Shown piece by piece: positions 1 through 6,336 of a stretch of 8,522 bases of DNA (the stretch's first letter is position 1; each line of letters opens with the position of its first letter). A program made the position numbers and the translations under genes. A model generated the notes under the pieces. That model made no database searches. It was not told the DNA's origin and was given only the letters and a program-made list of their open reading frames with translations. This DNA comes from Neptuniibacter sp. (GTDB lineage: Bacteria; Pseudomonadota; Gammaproteobacteria; Pseudomonadales; Balneatricaceae): NCBI GenBank assembly GCA_030149405.1, contig JASBRM010000282.1, positions 1 through 8,522 of the forward strand, written 5' to 3'.

Positions 1-562
1 AATCCAGAATAGCTTTTATCGTCGGAATGATGGTGATGTGATTACTAAACAGGAAGAAATTGGTTATTCCTTCCTTCTCGGCCTGCTTAACGGTGAGTGC
101 CGTGCTTGGCATTGTGGTTTCAAAACCTAAGCCAAAGAACACTACTTTTTTATCTGGGTTTTTCCGCGCCAGATCAAGTGCATCCATAGGTGAATAAACC
201 ATGCGGACATCGCAACCTTCGGCATTAGCTTGTTGCAGGCTCTTTTTTGAGCCCGGAACGCGCATGGCATCACCGAAGGTGGTAAATATAACATCCGGCT
301 GTTCCGCGATTGCTACGCAATCATCAACTCGCCCCATGGGTAGTACACATACGGGACAGCCTGGACCATGAACCATTTCGATTTTTTTTGGGAGTAGTTC
401 TTCTAATCCATAGCGGAAAATTGAGTGTGTATGGCCACCGCAAACTTCCATGATCTGAAGAGGACGTTCCTGAGCCTGAGGAATCTCTTCCACCAAGGCA
501 TGAATACGCTCCAGCGCTTTTTTCGCCATTTCGGGATCGCGGAATTCGTCTACAAATTTCAT
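1..562 (-). CDS. hypD: HypD, Fe(CN)2CO cofactor assembly protein (N-terminal half; 3' end outside window)
   Basis: HypD, with HypC, forms the cytoplasmic scaffold on which HypEF-derived cyanide and CO are attached to iron before transfer to the hydrogenase large subunit. The 187 residues visible here (family about 375) begin MKFVDEFRDPEMAKKAL. They contain the CGGHTHSIFRYG motif with Cys41 and His44, and the HGPGCPVCVLP motif with Cys69 and Cys72. These cysteines have the same numbering as the essential ones in E. coli HypD. The later motif FFGLGFETTMPST (residues 142-154) is also typical. The Fe4S4-binding C-terminal cysteines lie beyond the window. The start at 562 fits the family N-terminus, but its ribosome binding site is weak (a GAGC about ten bases upstream). 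The gene follows the SIS gene after 39 bases. Identity is essentially certain; the gene is cut only by the window edge. Confidence 0.97.
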   Translation of the reverse strand, partial: MKFVDEFRDPEMAKKALERIHALVEEIPQAQERPLQIMEVCGGHTHSIFRYGLEELLPKKIEMVHGPGCPVCVLPMGRVDDCVAIAEQPDVIFTTFGDAMRVPGSKKSLQQANAEGCDVRMVYSPMDALDLARKNPDKKVVFFGLGFETTMPSTALTVKQAEKEGITNFFLFSNHITIIPTIKAILD

Positions 563-601
563 CGATTTGTGCTCACATAAATATTTTATTGTTAAATGCT
601 T
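563..601. other. 39-base AT-rich spacer between the SIS gene and hypD
   Basis: This is the longest gap between genes in the window. It is strongly AT-rich (reading AACAATAAAATATTTATG on the minus strand). It contains no hairpin followed by a T run, so no terminator is supported. It also lacks a good Shine-Dalgarno sequence for hypD. It may simply be a spacer, or a weak internal start region; the sequence does not decide. Confidence 0.5.
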
Positions 602-1309
602 TTAGCGCCCGTGCTCACCTAAAAATCCACGCTCATCAGCTAACAGAGTGTGAACCAGATCCCATAGGATGTGATAACTAACCAGGTGGCATTCCTGAAT
701 TCTGTGGACACTATCCGTCTCAACAATCAGGCATTGATCTACATGGCTGCTCTTGGCAAGTTCACCGCCATTTCCGCCAGAAAAAGCCACAACACTTAAG
801 CCAAGCTCTTTTGCTTTTTCGCAGGCCTCAGTGAGATTGGGTGAATTACCACTGGTTGAGAAGACCACTAAAACATCTTCAGGCTTGGCCAATGCAATGA
901 GCTGCCTTTTGAGAACGTGGTTAAAGCCTACGTCATTGGATACAGCGGTTAACATCGCTGAATCCTGAGAAAGGTTTATGGCAGGTAACGCCGGCCTGCC
1001 AGCGGTCACCGGATGCATAAATTCAAGTGCCAGATGCGATGCATCACAAGATGAGCCGCCATTGCCTGCTGTAATGAGTCGACCACCAAGCCGGTAAGAG
1101 GTAGCGATGGTATTAGCTATTTGAGCAAGCATCTCATTGTATTTAGCAAAGAACGCTTGTTTAGCCTCCAGGCTTTCCTGGGTTTTCAGCTGTATGGCAT
1201 CCAGCAATTCCTGAGACTTGTCGCGCTGTGAAGGTTTTTGACCACCTTCTGAACCCATAAATGGATATAAAGCGCTGAGCATATTATTGGAATCTTTTTT
1301 ATCTGACAT
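602..1309 (-). CDS. SIS-domain sugar-phosphate isomerase, GmhA-like, embedded in the hyp operon
   Basis: This 235-residue protein belongs to the SIS (sugar isomerase) family and most resembles GmhA, sedoheptulose 7-phosphate isomerase. Visible motifs are GNGGSSCDASH (82-92), SNDVGFN (124-130), STSGNSPN (151-158, the phosphate loop) and IQECHLVSYH (204-213). The residues matching the E. coli GmhA zinc/active-site set (His61, Glu65, Gln172, His180) are present as His92, Glu96, Gln205 and His213, so it is probably a real enzyme and not a DiaA-like binding protein. The position matching Asp169 is His202, which is unusual. It carries about 35 extra N-terminal residues compared with GmhA (about 192 residues). 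I chose the start at 1309 because AGAGG lies six bases upstream and hypC ends 13 bases before. A longer in-frame start at 1369 would run into hypC. Its role in hydrogenase maturation is unknown; the position between hypC and hypD implies co-transcription. The gmhA symbol is withheld because the substrate is uncertain. Confidence 0.88.
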   Translation of the reverse strand: MSDKKDSNNMLSALYPFMGSEGGQKPSQRDKSQELLDAIQLKTQESLEAKQAFFAKYNEMLAQIANTIATSYRLGGRLITAGNGGSSCDASHLALEFMHPVTAGRPALPAINLSQDSAMLTAVSNDVGFNHVLKRQLIALAKPEDVLVVFSTSGNSPNLTEACEKAKELGLSVVAFSGGNGGELAKSSHVDQCLIVETDSVHRIQECHLVSYHILWDLVHTLLADERGFLGEHGR

Positions 1310-1315
1310 TTTGGA

Positions 1316-1321
1316 CCTCTC
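1316..1321 (-). promoter_or_regulatory. Ribosome binding site of the SIS gene
   Basis: The minus strand reads GAGAGG, then TCCAAA, then ATG. This good Shine-Dalgarno at six bases' spacing supports the start at 1309 over the upstream in-frame ATG inside hypC. Confidence 0.7.
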
Positions 1322-1322
1322 T

Positions 1323-1601
1323 TCAGGTCGCAGTGTTTTGCATGGCGCTGAGTTCTTCCTGAAGCTCACCCAATTCAGCTAATACCTGCAATGTCTTTTG
1401 AGCCTCTTCTTCATCAATAATGCTCATAGCAAAGCCAACATGTACCAGCGCCCAGCGACCAATCAGTTCCTGCAGATCTCCGCTGGGTGGAATGACGCAA
1501 CTTAAATTTACTTCCCGCTTAACACCGGAGACACTGATCATCGCCGTTGCTTCTTCAGCATCAACAATTTCAACGATTTGTCCGGGAATACCTAAACACA
1601 T
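1323..1601 (-). CDS. hypC: HypC, hydrogenase maturation chaperone
   Basis: HypC is a small chaperone that binds the iron intermediate together with HypD and then escorts it to the hydrogenase large-subunit precursor. The 92-residue protein starts MCLGIPGQIVEI, with the essential Cys2 exposed after removal of Met1. It continues with the beta-barrel core (GVKREVNLSCV, 26-36) and the conserved WALVHVGFAMSIID segment (50-63), which includes His54. Its C-terminal tail is a Glu-rich helix, as usual. GGAG sits five bases before the ATG. The gene follows hupR after 12 bases and precedes the SIS gene by 13, so it is within the same transcript. It is distinct from its paralogue HupF in this window, which lacks the His of the VHxGFA motif. 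Confidence 0.96.
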   Translation of the reverse strand: MCLGIPGQIVEIVDAEEATAMISVSGVKREVNLSCVIPPSGDLQELIGRWALVHVGFAMSIIDEEEAQKTLQVLAELGELQEELSAMQNTAT

Positions 1602-1613
1602 AAAAACTCCGGT

Positions 1614-3095
1614 TTATTGTGGCTGCTCGGGTGGATGTGACAAAGAGCTCTGCTCAAGCTCATAACGTTCGAGTTTTGATCGTAGCCCAACACGAGATAA
1701 GCCAAGCTCTTTAGAGGCGCTGCTTTTATTCCAGCGATGACGAATCAATGTCTCCCGTAGGATTCTTTTTTCCAGAATCTCAACACGGTCCTTCAATGTT
1801 CCATCCAGCTGAGCAAGCAATTCGGTTTCTTCTGCCTCTTCCATAGGCGCAGCTCTCAGTACTCTCGGGCTTAGCAGGTCTGCTGTTAACCATTCATCTT
1901 CTGCTAATACCAGCATTCGCCTTACTTCGTTTTGCAGTTCCCGTACGTTGCCTGGCCAGTAGTATTTGCTCATGCAGGCCAGAGCTTCGTCGGTGAAGCC
2001 TTTTACCGGCTTATCAAAATCCTGCATTGCTTTATCGAGGAAGCTGTTTGCAAGTACCGGGATATCAACCGAGCGTCTGTCTAATGAAGGCAATTCGAGA
2101 GTGACTTCTGCGAGGCGGAAGTAAAGATCCTGACGGAAACGCCCTGCTCTGACCTCTTCCTCAAGATCCCGGTTAGTAGAGGCGATAATGCGAACATTAA
2201 CCTTACGACGCTGATGTTCACCTATTCTGCGAACTTCACGTTCCTGAAGAACGCGGAGTAATTTAACCTGAAAGGCCGGTGTTATTTCGCCAATCTCATC
2301 AAGAAAGATGGTGCCGCCGTCTGCTTGTTCAAATAGCCCAACATGATCTGTGATGGCTCCGGTAAATGAGCCTTTTTTGTGTCCAAAGAGTTCTGATGCG
2401 AGCAGTTCATCCGGCATAGCGCCACAGTTTTCAACAACAAACGGCTTATCCACTCTGAGGCTGTTGTAGTGCAGCGCTCTGGCAAAGAGCTCTTTGCCTG
2501 CCCCTGATGGTCCGGTTACAAGAACAGAAACGTCATAGGGGGCTATTTTGCCCGCTTGGTTGCAGAGTTCATTTAATGGGCTTTTTTCGTGTCTCTGGAT
2601 TTCGTCCAGCTGGAATGCCTGCTGTAAGCGCTCTTTCTTCTCGGATAATTGCTGTTCCGCCTGCCCTTCGGTAAGGCGCATTTCCATCGCTAGCAGTTCA
2701 TTCTCATTCTGCAGTTCGAACAGACGGCAGGCGCCTCGCATAATCAAAAGCAGGTTATCGGGATGCCATGGCTTCGTGATGTACTGAAGTATACCGGCCT
2801 CATTAAGGCCTTTAATTATGTCCTCTGAATCAGTGTAACCGGACAGAATTAAGCGAGCAGTTTGTGGCCAGCGTTCTCTCGCTTCGGTGAGCAGCTCAAC
2901 ACCAGTTTTATCCGGCATACGCTGATCACAGAGAATGGCATGAACCTGATTGTGCTGAAGGAGGTTTAACGCCTCATCAGTACTGGATGCGGTTAGCACA
3001 TCAAATTCTTCATCCAGGGTTCGTTCAAGGGTCTCGAGAGATCTGATCTCATCATCAACACAGAGAACGGTTGGGCGCTTATTGGAGGTTATCAT
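1614..3095 (-). CDS. hupR: HupR/HoxA-type sigma-54-dependent response regulator
   Basis: This is the transcriptional activator of the hydrogenase genes, of the NtrC class. The 493-residue protein has a receiver domain (about 8-120) with acidic Asp14/Asp15, phosphoacceptor Asp57 in ILCDQRMPD, and Lys108 in ITKPW. A helical linker follows (about 125-165). The AAA+ domain (about 175-405) has a Walker A motif GPSGAGKE (195-202), the sigma-54 contact loop GSFTGA (242-247), Walker B TIFLDE (262-267) and [14 protein letters not shown] (380-393). A Fis-type helix-turn-helix lies near 445-480. Domain order and length match R. capsulatus HupR and R. eutropha HoxA. Its ATG overlaps the hypB stop as ATGA, suggesting translational coupling. 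No histidine kinase (HupT/HoxJ) lies in the window. HupR and HoxA are known to act in the unphosphorylated form. Lying inside the operon, it could amplify its own expression if the upstream promoter is its target (inference). Confidence 0.95.
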   Translation of the reverse strand: MITSNKRPTVLCVDDEIRSLETLERTLDEEFDVLTASSTDEALNLLQHNQVHAILCDQRMPDKTGVELLTEARERWPQTARLILSGYTDSEDIIKGLNEAGILQYITKPWHPDNLLLIMRGACRLFELQNENELLAMEMRLTEGQAEQQLSEKKERLQQAFQLDEIQRHEKSPLNELCNQAGKIAPYDVSVLVTGPSGAGKELFARALHYNSLRVDKPFVVENCGAMPDELLASELFGHKKGSFTGAITDHVGLFEQADGGTIFLDEIGEITPAFQVKLLRVLQEREVRRIGEHQRRKVNVRIIASTNRDLEEEVRAGRFRQDLYFRLAEVTLELPSLDRRSVDIPVLANSFLDKAMQDFDKPVKGFTDEALACMSKYYWPGNVRELQNEVRRMLVLAEDEWLTADLLSPRVLRAAPMEEAEETELLAQLDGTLKDRVEILEKRILRETLIRHRWNKSSASKELGLSRVGLRSKLERYELEQSSLSHPPEQPQ

Positions 3096-4036
3096 AGTAG
3101 AGCCCTGAACTGATCTGTTTCGGCCTGTAGTGCATCAATGCGACTTTGAATCATCTCTTTACGGTTGCTAACAATCCAGTTAATCCACTCATCCATGCCT
3201 TCACCTGAGCGAGCTGATACCTGCAGAACCTTAATATTTGGATTCACCTGTTTTGCGTATTCAATACATCGCTCAACGTCAAAATCCAAATAAGGGAGCA
3301 AGTCAGTTTTATTCAAAATCATGAGATCCGAGGCATGGAACATATCCGGATATTTAAGTGGTTTGTCTTCACCTTCGGTCACAGAGAGTATTGCTACTTT
3401 ACTCGCTTCACCTAAATCAAACGCAGCAGGGCAAACCAGATTGCCCACATTCTCAATAAACAGCATGCCGCCTTTCATATCTGCAAAGTTTTCCATTGCA
3501 TGACCGACCATATGCGCATCAAGGTGGCAGCCTTTACCGGTGTTAACCTGCACAGCTTGCACACCTGTTTCCCGGATGCGATCAGCGTCATTTGCTGTTT
3601 GCTGATCACCCTCAATCACTGCGACCGAGTATTTATCTTTGATCAGCTTGATGGTTTCTGTAAGCAGTGTAGTTTTCCCTGAACCGGGGCTGGAGACCAG
3701 ATTCAATACAAACAGTGAGCTGTGCTCAAAGCGAGCACGGTTTTGCGCGGCATACATATCATTCTTGCCAAGAATATCCTGCTCTATCTGGACCATTCTG
3801 GACTGAGTAAGACCTGGAACGTGTGCGTGTGCCGGGCCTTTACCAAAGTGAATATTGTCACCATCTACCTCGATAGGATTGGAGTGGTGATGCTCATGGC
3901 TATGTGAATGCTCATGGCTGTGTTTATTATGGTTGTGATCGTGCGTATGTGTGTGATGATGGTGGTCATGTCCATGATGATGGTCGGCACCTTCAATTTT
4001 CACCTCGCCTTCAGAACAACCGCAGACAGTACACAT
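3092..4036 (-). CDS. hypB: HypB, GTPase and nickel-binding protein for hydrogenase maturation
   Basis: HypB is the GTPase that, with HypA, inserts nickel into the hydrogenase large subunit. The 314-residue protein starts [11 protein letters not shown], which is the CxxCGC high-affinity nickel motif known from E. coli. A histidine-rich stretch follows (residues 19-51, with 20 His), of the type that stores nickel in Rhizobium and Bradyrhizobium HypB. The GTPase domain has P-loop SSPGSGKTT (115-123), a second metal site with Cys170/His171 and Cys202, and the guanine-specificity motif NKTD (242-245). Its start is two bases after the hypA stop, with GGAGG ten bases upstream inside hypA. The stop overlaps the hupR start by four bases (ATGA). 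Having both nickel motifs suggests a dual insertion and storage role. Confidence 0.97.
   Translation of the reverse strand: MCTVCGCSEGEVKIEGADHHHGHDHHHHTHTHDHNHNKHSHEHSHSHEHHHSNPIEVDGDNIHFGKGPAHAHVPGLTQSRMVQIEQDILGKNDMYAAQNRARFEHSSLFVLNLVSSPGSGKTTLLTETIKLIKDKYSVAVIEGDQQTANDADRIRETGVQAVQVNTGKGCHLDAHMVGHAMENFADMKGGMLFIENVGNLVCPAAFDLGEASKVAILSVTEGEDKPLKYPDMFHASDLMILNKTDLLPYLDFDVERCIEYAKQVNPNIKVLQVSARSGEGMDEWINWIVSNRKEMIQSRIDALQAETDQFRALL
3884..3982 (-). repeat. Histidine-codon-rich low-complexity tract in hypB
   Basis: This tract of imperfect CAT/CAC codons, mixed with Asp, Asn, Ser, Thr and Glu codons, encodes residues 19-51 of HypB, of which 20 are histidine. It is a likely nickel-storage segment. 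Such a triplet-rich tract can change length between strains by slippage. Confidence 0.85.
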
Positions 4037-4038
4037 GA

Positions 4039-4380
4039 TTACTCAACCTCCAACTCTTTTATCCGCATCTCTTCGCCCTGTGTGATTTGAAGCTGATAAC
4101 TGCCGCACGCATTGCAGGAGTCATAGCGCTTCTCAACAGGAACTGTTTTCAGGCACTGCATACAGAATGCTTCACCCGGTATATTTATAATATTCAGTTT
4201 AGCGCCTTCAGCCAGGCTGTTTTTGGTGACTGCATCAAAGCAAAAAAGCAAAGCTTCTGTCTCGATCATGGCTAAAGGCCCAATTTCCAGCCAGACAGTT
4301 TTGACGCGGCTGTACTGTTGCGCTTCCGCCTGCTCTTCAAGAACCTGAATTATGCCTTCAGCAATCGACATTTCATGCAT
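4039..4380 (-). CDS. hypA: HypA, nickel and zinc metallochaperone for hydrogenase
   Basis: HypA hands nickel to the hydrogenase large subunit in cooperation with HypB. The 113-residue length is typical. It begins [11 protein letters not shown], giving the nickel-binding His2 and Glu3. The structural zinc site is formed by two CxxC pairs, Cys73/Cys76 and Cys89/Cys92. The ATG lies inside the end of hupK (eight-base overlap), and hypB follows after two bases, so the three genes are probably translationally coupled. Confidence 0.96.
   Translation of the reverse strand: MHEMSIAEGIIQVLEEQAEAQQYSRVKTVWLEIGPLAMIETEALLFCFDAVTKNSLAEGAKLNIINIPGEAFCMQCLKTVPVEKRYDSCNACGSYQLQITQGEEMRIKELEVE
4047..4051 (-). 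promoter_or_regulatory. Ribosome binding site of hypB
   Basis: GGAGG lies ten bases upstream of the hypB ATG, within the last codons of hypA. It is one of the strongest Shine-Dalgarno sequences in the window, consistent with efficient HypB synthesis. Confidence 0.6.
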
Positions 4381-5518
4381 GATCGGTTTCCAGTTTTAGC
4401 TGCCATTTAACACATGGATCAATCAACTTGATCAGCGATTCAACTAACACCAATAGCTGCTCTTTACCTACTTTTACACCTTCAAGCATTTTGACCAATG
4501 TCCCTCTGGGATGAAAATTCCATTCTGTAGGTGCAACAATTTTATAGTCTTTAACTATGCATTCTGGTGTTGACCGGTCTTCAAGTTGCAGTTGATGGAG
4601 CAATGCTCCACGTGCTGCTTTAACAATACCTGTACCCTTGTGACTTGTCTTAATCAAGCTGTGTTGTGGCTCGACTCGTATGCTTTGTGGTATCGAGCAT
4701 AACGCATTAATCAAAAGGAAAAACCTAAAACCCAGACTATTAAGATTAGAATAATAGTCTTTTTTATTCAGACTGTTATCGTTACAAATTAAAGTATGCA
4801 GACTGTTTTCATAAGGCTGTCCGTTCAGATCGGGCTGAGCACAGAACATGTAGGCCTCTTCGGTTTTCAATGCTGCCGATATTGCTGCCTGTGTGGATGC
4901 ATCCGTAAAATCTATTCCAGTCTGTGGTTCACCTAAAAGCAGATCTATCTCGCTGGAAAACAAACGTCCAACTTCACTCGTTAAGCCGGTTGTACCTTCT
5001 TCCAAGAAAGCGCTCATGCTCTTACTGTCTGTTATCGTTTTAATTACTGGAACGCTTATTATGCTCTCAAGATCTTTGGCACATTCTTCAAGATCAATAT
5101 GACCTGATTGTTGTGGGTCTATGCACAGAGCCCAGCTATATCTATGGCTCACATCTGTAAACCATTTAATTGTTTTTACTTTGATATTTGACTCATCTGG
5201 AAACCAGTCAGAAAACAACCGCAATGACAGTTCCCGGGCTGTTTCTGCTAAAACCAATAGCCCTCTCGCTTGCTCAACCTGATCAGAGACTTGTATGCCA
5301 AGTGAACTTTCAGCAGCCCTAATGGCTGCGATTTTCTGTGACACTCCGCATAAGCTATAAAGAATTGGGATCAGTTCAATCACATCGTTGAGTTTCTTGC
5401 CACAAAACAGGTCGGTTATCTTTTGAGGGCGACTGCTGCTGACATTAACTTGCTGGATTACTCCATCTTGCCATTTGACCTGCACATCAAGCTTTCCTGC
5501 TAACTCAGAGGAATTCAT
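4373..5518 (-). CDS. hupK: HupK, large-subunit-like hydrogenase maturation scaffold
   Basis: HupK is thought to act as an intermediate scaffold for the Fe(CN)2CO group before transfer to HupL, a role proposed in Rhizobium and Ralstonia (as HoxV). The 381-residue protein is visibly a degenerate large subunit. LYSLCGVSQKIAAIRAAE (53-70) matches the first cofactor motif CGVCxxxHxxAxxRAxE, but with the second Cys and the His lost. RGALLHQ (303-309) and APTEWNFHPRG (329-339) match conserved large-subunit segments. DPCVKW (367-372) is the remnant of DPCxxCxxH with only the first Cys. The start at 5518 is preferred because AGGGAG lies six bases upstream; an in-frame ATG at 5542 lies deeper in hupJ. 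The gene overlaps hupJ by 14 bases and hypA by eight. Its middle (roughly residues 240-280) is AT-rich and has no recognisable motif. Confidence 0.92.
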   Translation of the reverse strand: MNSSELAGKLDVQVKWQDGVIQQVNVSSSRPQKITDLFCGKKLNDVIELIPILYSLCGVSQKIAAIRAAESSLGIQVSDQVEQARGLLVLAETARELSLRLFSDWFPDESNIKVKTIKWFTDVSHRYSWALCIDPQQSGHIDLEECAKDLESIISVPVIKTITDSKSMSAFLEEGTTGLTSEVGRLFSSEIDLLLGEPQTGIDFTDASTQAAISAALKTEEAYMFCAQPDLNGQPYENSLHTLICNDNSLNKKDYYSNLNSLGFRFFLLINALCSIPQSIRVEPQHSLIKTSHKGTGIVKAARGALLHQLQLEDRSTPECIVKDYKIVAPTEWNFHPRGTLVKMLEGVKVGKEQLLVLVESLIKLIDPCVKWQLKLETDHA

Positions 5519-6104
5519 GATTATCTCCCTGCTCTGATGCACTTCTGCTAAAACCAGCTGTCAGGAAACCTCTACGACTCAACTGTGCTGGTTTAGCAGG
5601 CTGCTTTGATTGTTTGCTAGCTTGTTTGGCAGGCTCTTCGGAAAGCTTATCTTGAACTGTTTTGCCTTTTTTAGACTCAGCTTTAGCAGCAACTTGTCGA
5701 TCTGTTGGAGCGTAGTTTTCAGCAACAAACAAAGCTTTCATTATCTCTTCGGCGGTTTCTACTGCTTGCTCCTGAGTTTCAAACTCAAACATAGGTGAGA
5801 AGAGTGAGCAGCTTTGGTAATTCCCAATACCTTCAATAGATCCCGAGATAAATTCATAGTGACCGGATGGCAGGGCCAGAATTTGTTTGTTTCCAGAGTG
5901 AATAGATTCAGCCATCGCCTCATTATTCTCAGGAAGTATGACCAGATTCATACACCAGGGAGTTACCAAAACACCTAGCTCACCGTGCTGATATGATGTA
6001 AAACCCACCGTTGCAACGGATAGTTCTGCATTAAAAACAGGAAGATCAGCCATCTTTTCTGACACAACTTCGAACTGTTTTTGTAGCTGAACTACCCTGC
6101 TCAT
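5505..6104 (-). CDS. hupJ: HupJ, HybE-family hydrogenase assembly chaperone with Tat-like C-terminal motif
   Basis: HupJ belongs to the HybE/HoxT family, which assists maturation of the hydrogenase Fe-S small subunit and is linked to Tat proofreading. The 199-residue protein has the family core at about residues 1-130, including GELGVLVTPWCMNLVILP (41-58). This is followed by a Lys/Ala/Gln/Pro-rich linker (about 138-174) and a C-terminal SRRGFLTAGFS (176-186), which looks like a twin-arginine motif although it lies at the wrong end for a signal peptide. GAGGGG six bases before the ATG supports the start. The gene begins three bases after hupI and overlaps hupK by 14 bases. Family assignment rests on the core sequence, length and position; the C-terminal motif's role is unknown. 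Confidence 0.88.
   Translation of the reverse strand: MSRVVQLQKQFEVVSEKMADLPVFNAELSVATVGFTSYQHGELGVLVTPWCMNLVILPENNEAMAESIHSGNKQILALPSGHYEFISGSIEGIGNYQSCSLFSPMFEFETQEQAVETAEEIMKALFVAENYAPTDRQVAAKAESKKGKTVQDKLSEEPAKQASKQSKQPAKPAQLSRRGFLTAGFSRSASEQGDNHEFL
5525..5530 (-). promoter_or_regulatory. Ribosome binding site deciding the hupK start
   Basis: The minus strand reads AGGGAG, then ATAATC, then ATG. This favours the hupK start at 5518 over the upstream in-frame ATG at 5542. The site lies inside the hupJ coding sequence. Confidence 0.65.
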
Positions 6105-6107
6105 TGA

Positions 6108-6329
6108 TTACCCCTCAATAACCATGAACTGATCTTTCTCACCATCGCATTCCGGACAGCGCCAGAAGTCAGGTAGATCAGCAAATGGCGTATCTGGGGC
6201 GATCTGCCACACCTTATCGCCCTGTTGAGGATCATATTGATACCAGCAAATCTTACACTCAAGCTTCGCATCTGCATTGATCCGTTCGGAATCACCTAAA
6301 TAACTGCCTTCAAAACCCTGATAATTCAT
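6108..6329 (-). CDS. hupI: HupI, rubredoxin of the hydrogenase cluster
   Basis: HupI is a small iron protein of the rubredoxin family, required in Rhizobium for maturation of the hydrogenase small subunit. The 73-residue protein has the two iron-binding knuckles, CKIC (25-28) and CPEC (58-61). Between them are the rubredoxin-typical YQYDPQQGD (30-38) and TPFADLPDFWRCP (47-59). An N-terminal extension of about 20 residues precedes the rubredoxin core (usual length 52-55), as is common for HupI. The gene starts seven bases after hupH, with GGAG ten bases upstream, and ends three bases before hupJ. A redox role in aerobic Fe-S assembly is known for the family only in outline. Confidence 0.95.
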   Translation of the reverse strand: MNYQGFEGSYLGDSERINADAKLECKICWYQYDPQQGDKVWQIAPDTPFADLPDFWRCPECDGEKDQFMVIEG

Positions 6330-6336
6330 AATTCAC

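Noticed and set aside
563..601. Possible terminator between the SIS gene and hypD
   Set aside because: No stem-loop with a following T run can be formed; the region is only AT-rich.
1310..1369. Longer N-terminus for the SIS protein starting at 1369
   Set aside because: It would overlap the end of hypC by 47 bases and skip a clear AGAGG-ATG start at 1309; the added residues look like out-of-frame hypC.
3908..4090. Plus-strand open frame giving a Met/Val-rich peptide that looks like a membrane helix
   Set aside because: It is the reverse complement of the hypB His-codon tract: CAT and CAC read backwards as ATG and GTG, producing Met and Val. It is an artefact.
4417..4433. Inverted repeat GATCAA-N5-TTGATC upstream of hypA, considered as an FNR-like or other regulator site
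   Set aside because: It does not match TTGAT-N4-ATCAA spacing and lies in codons for the conserved LIKLIDPC region of HupK, which explains it. A six-base dyad is easily due to chance.
6101..6295. Minus-strand open frame overlapping hupI
   Set aside because: It is in another frame within the rubredoxin gene; hupI has all four cysteine ligands and good spacing, so this is a shadow.
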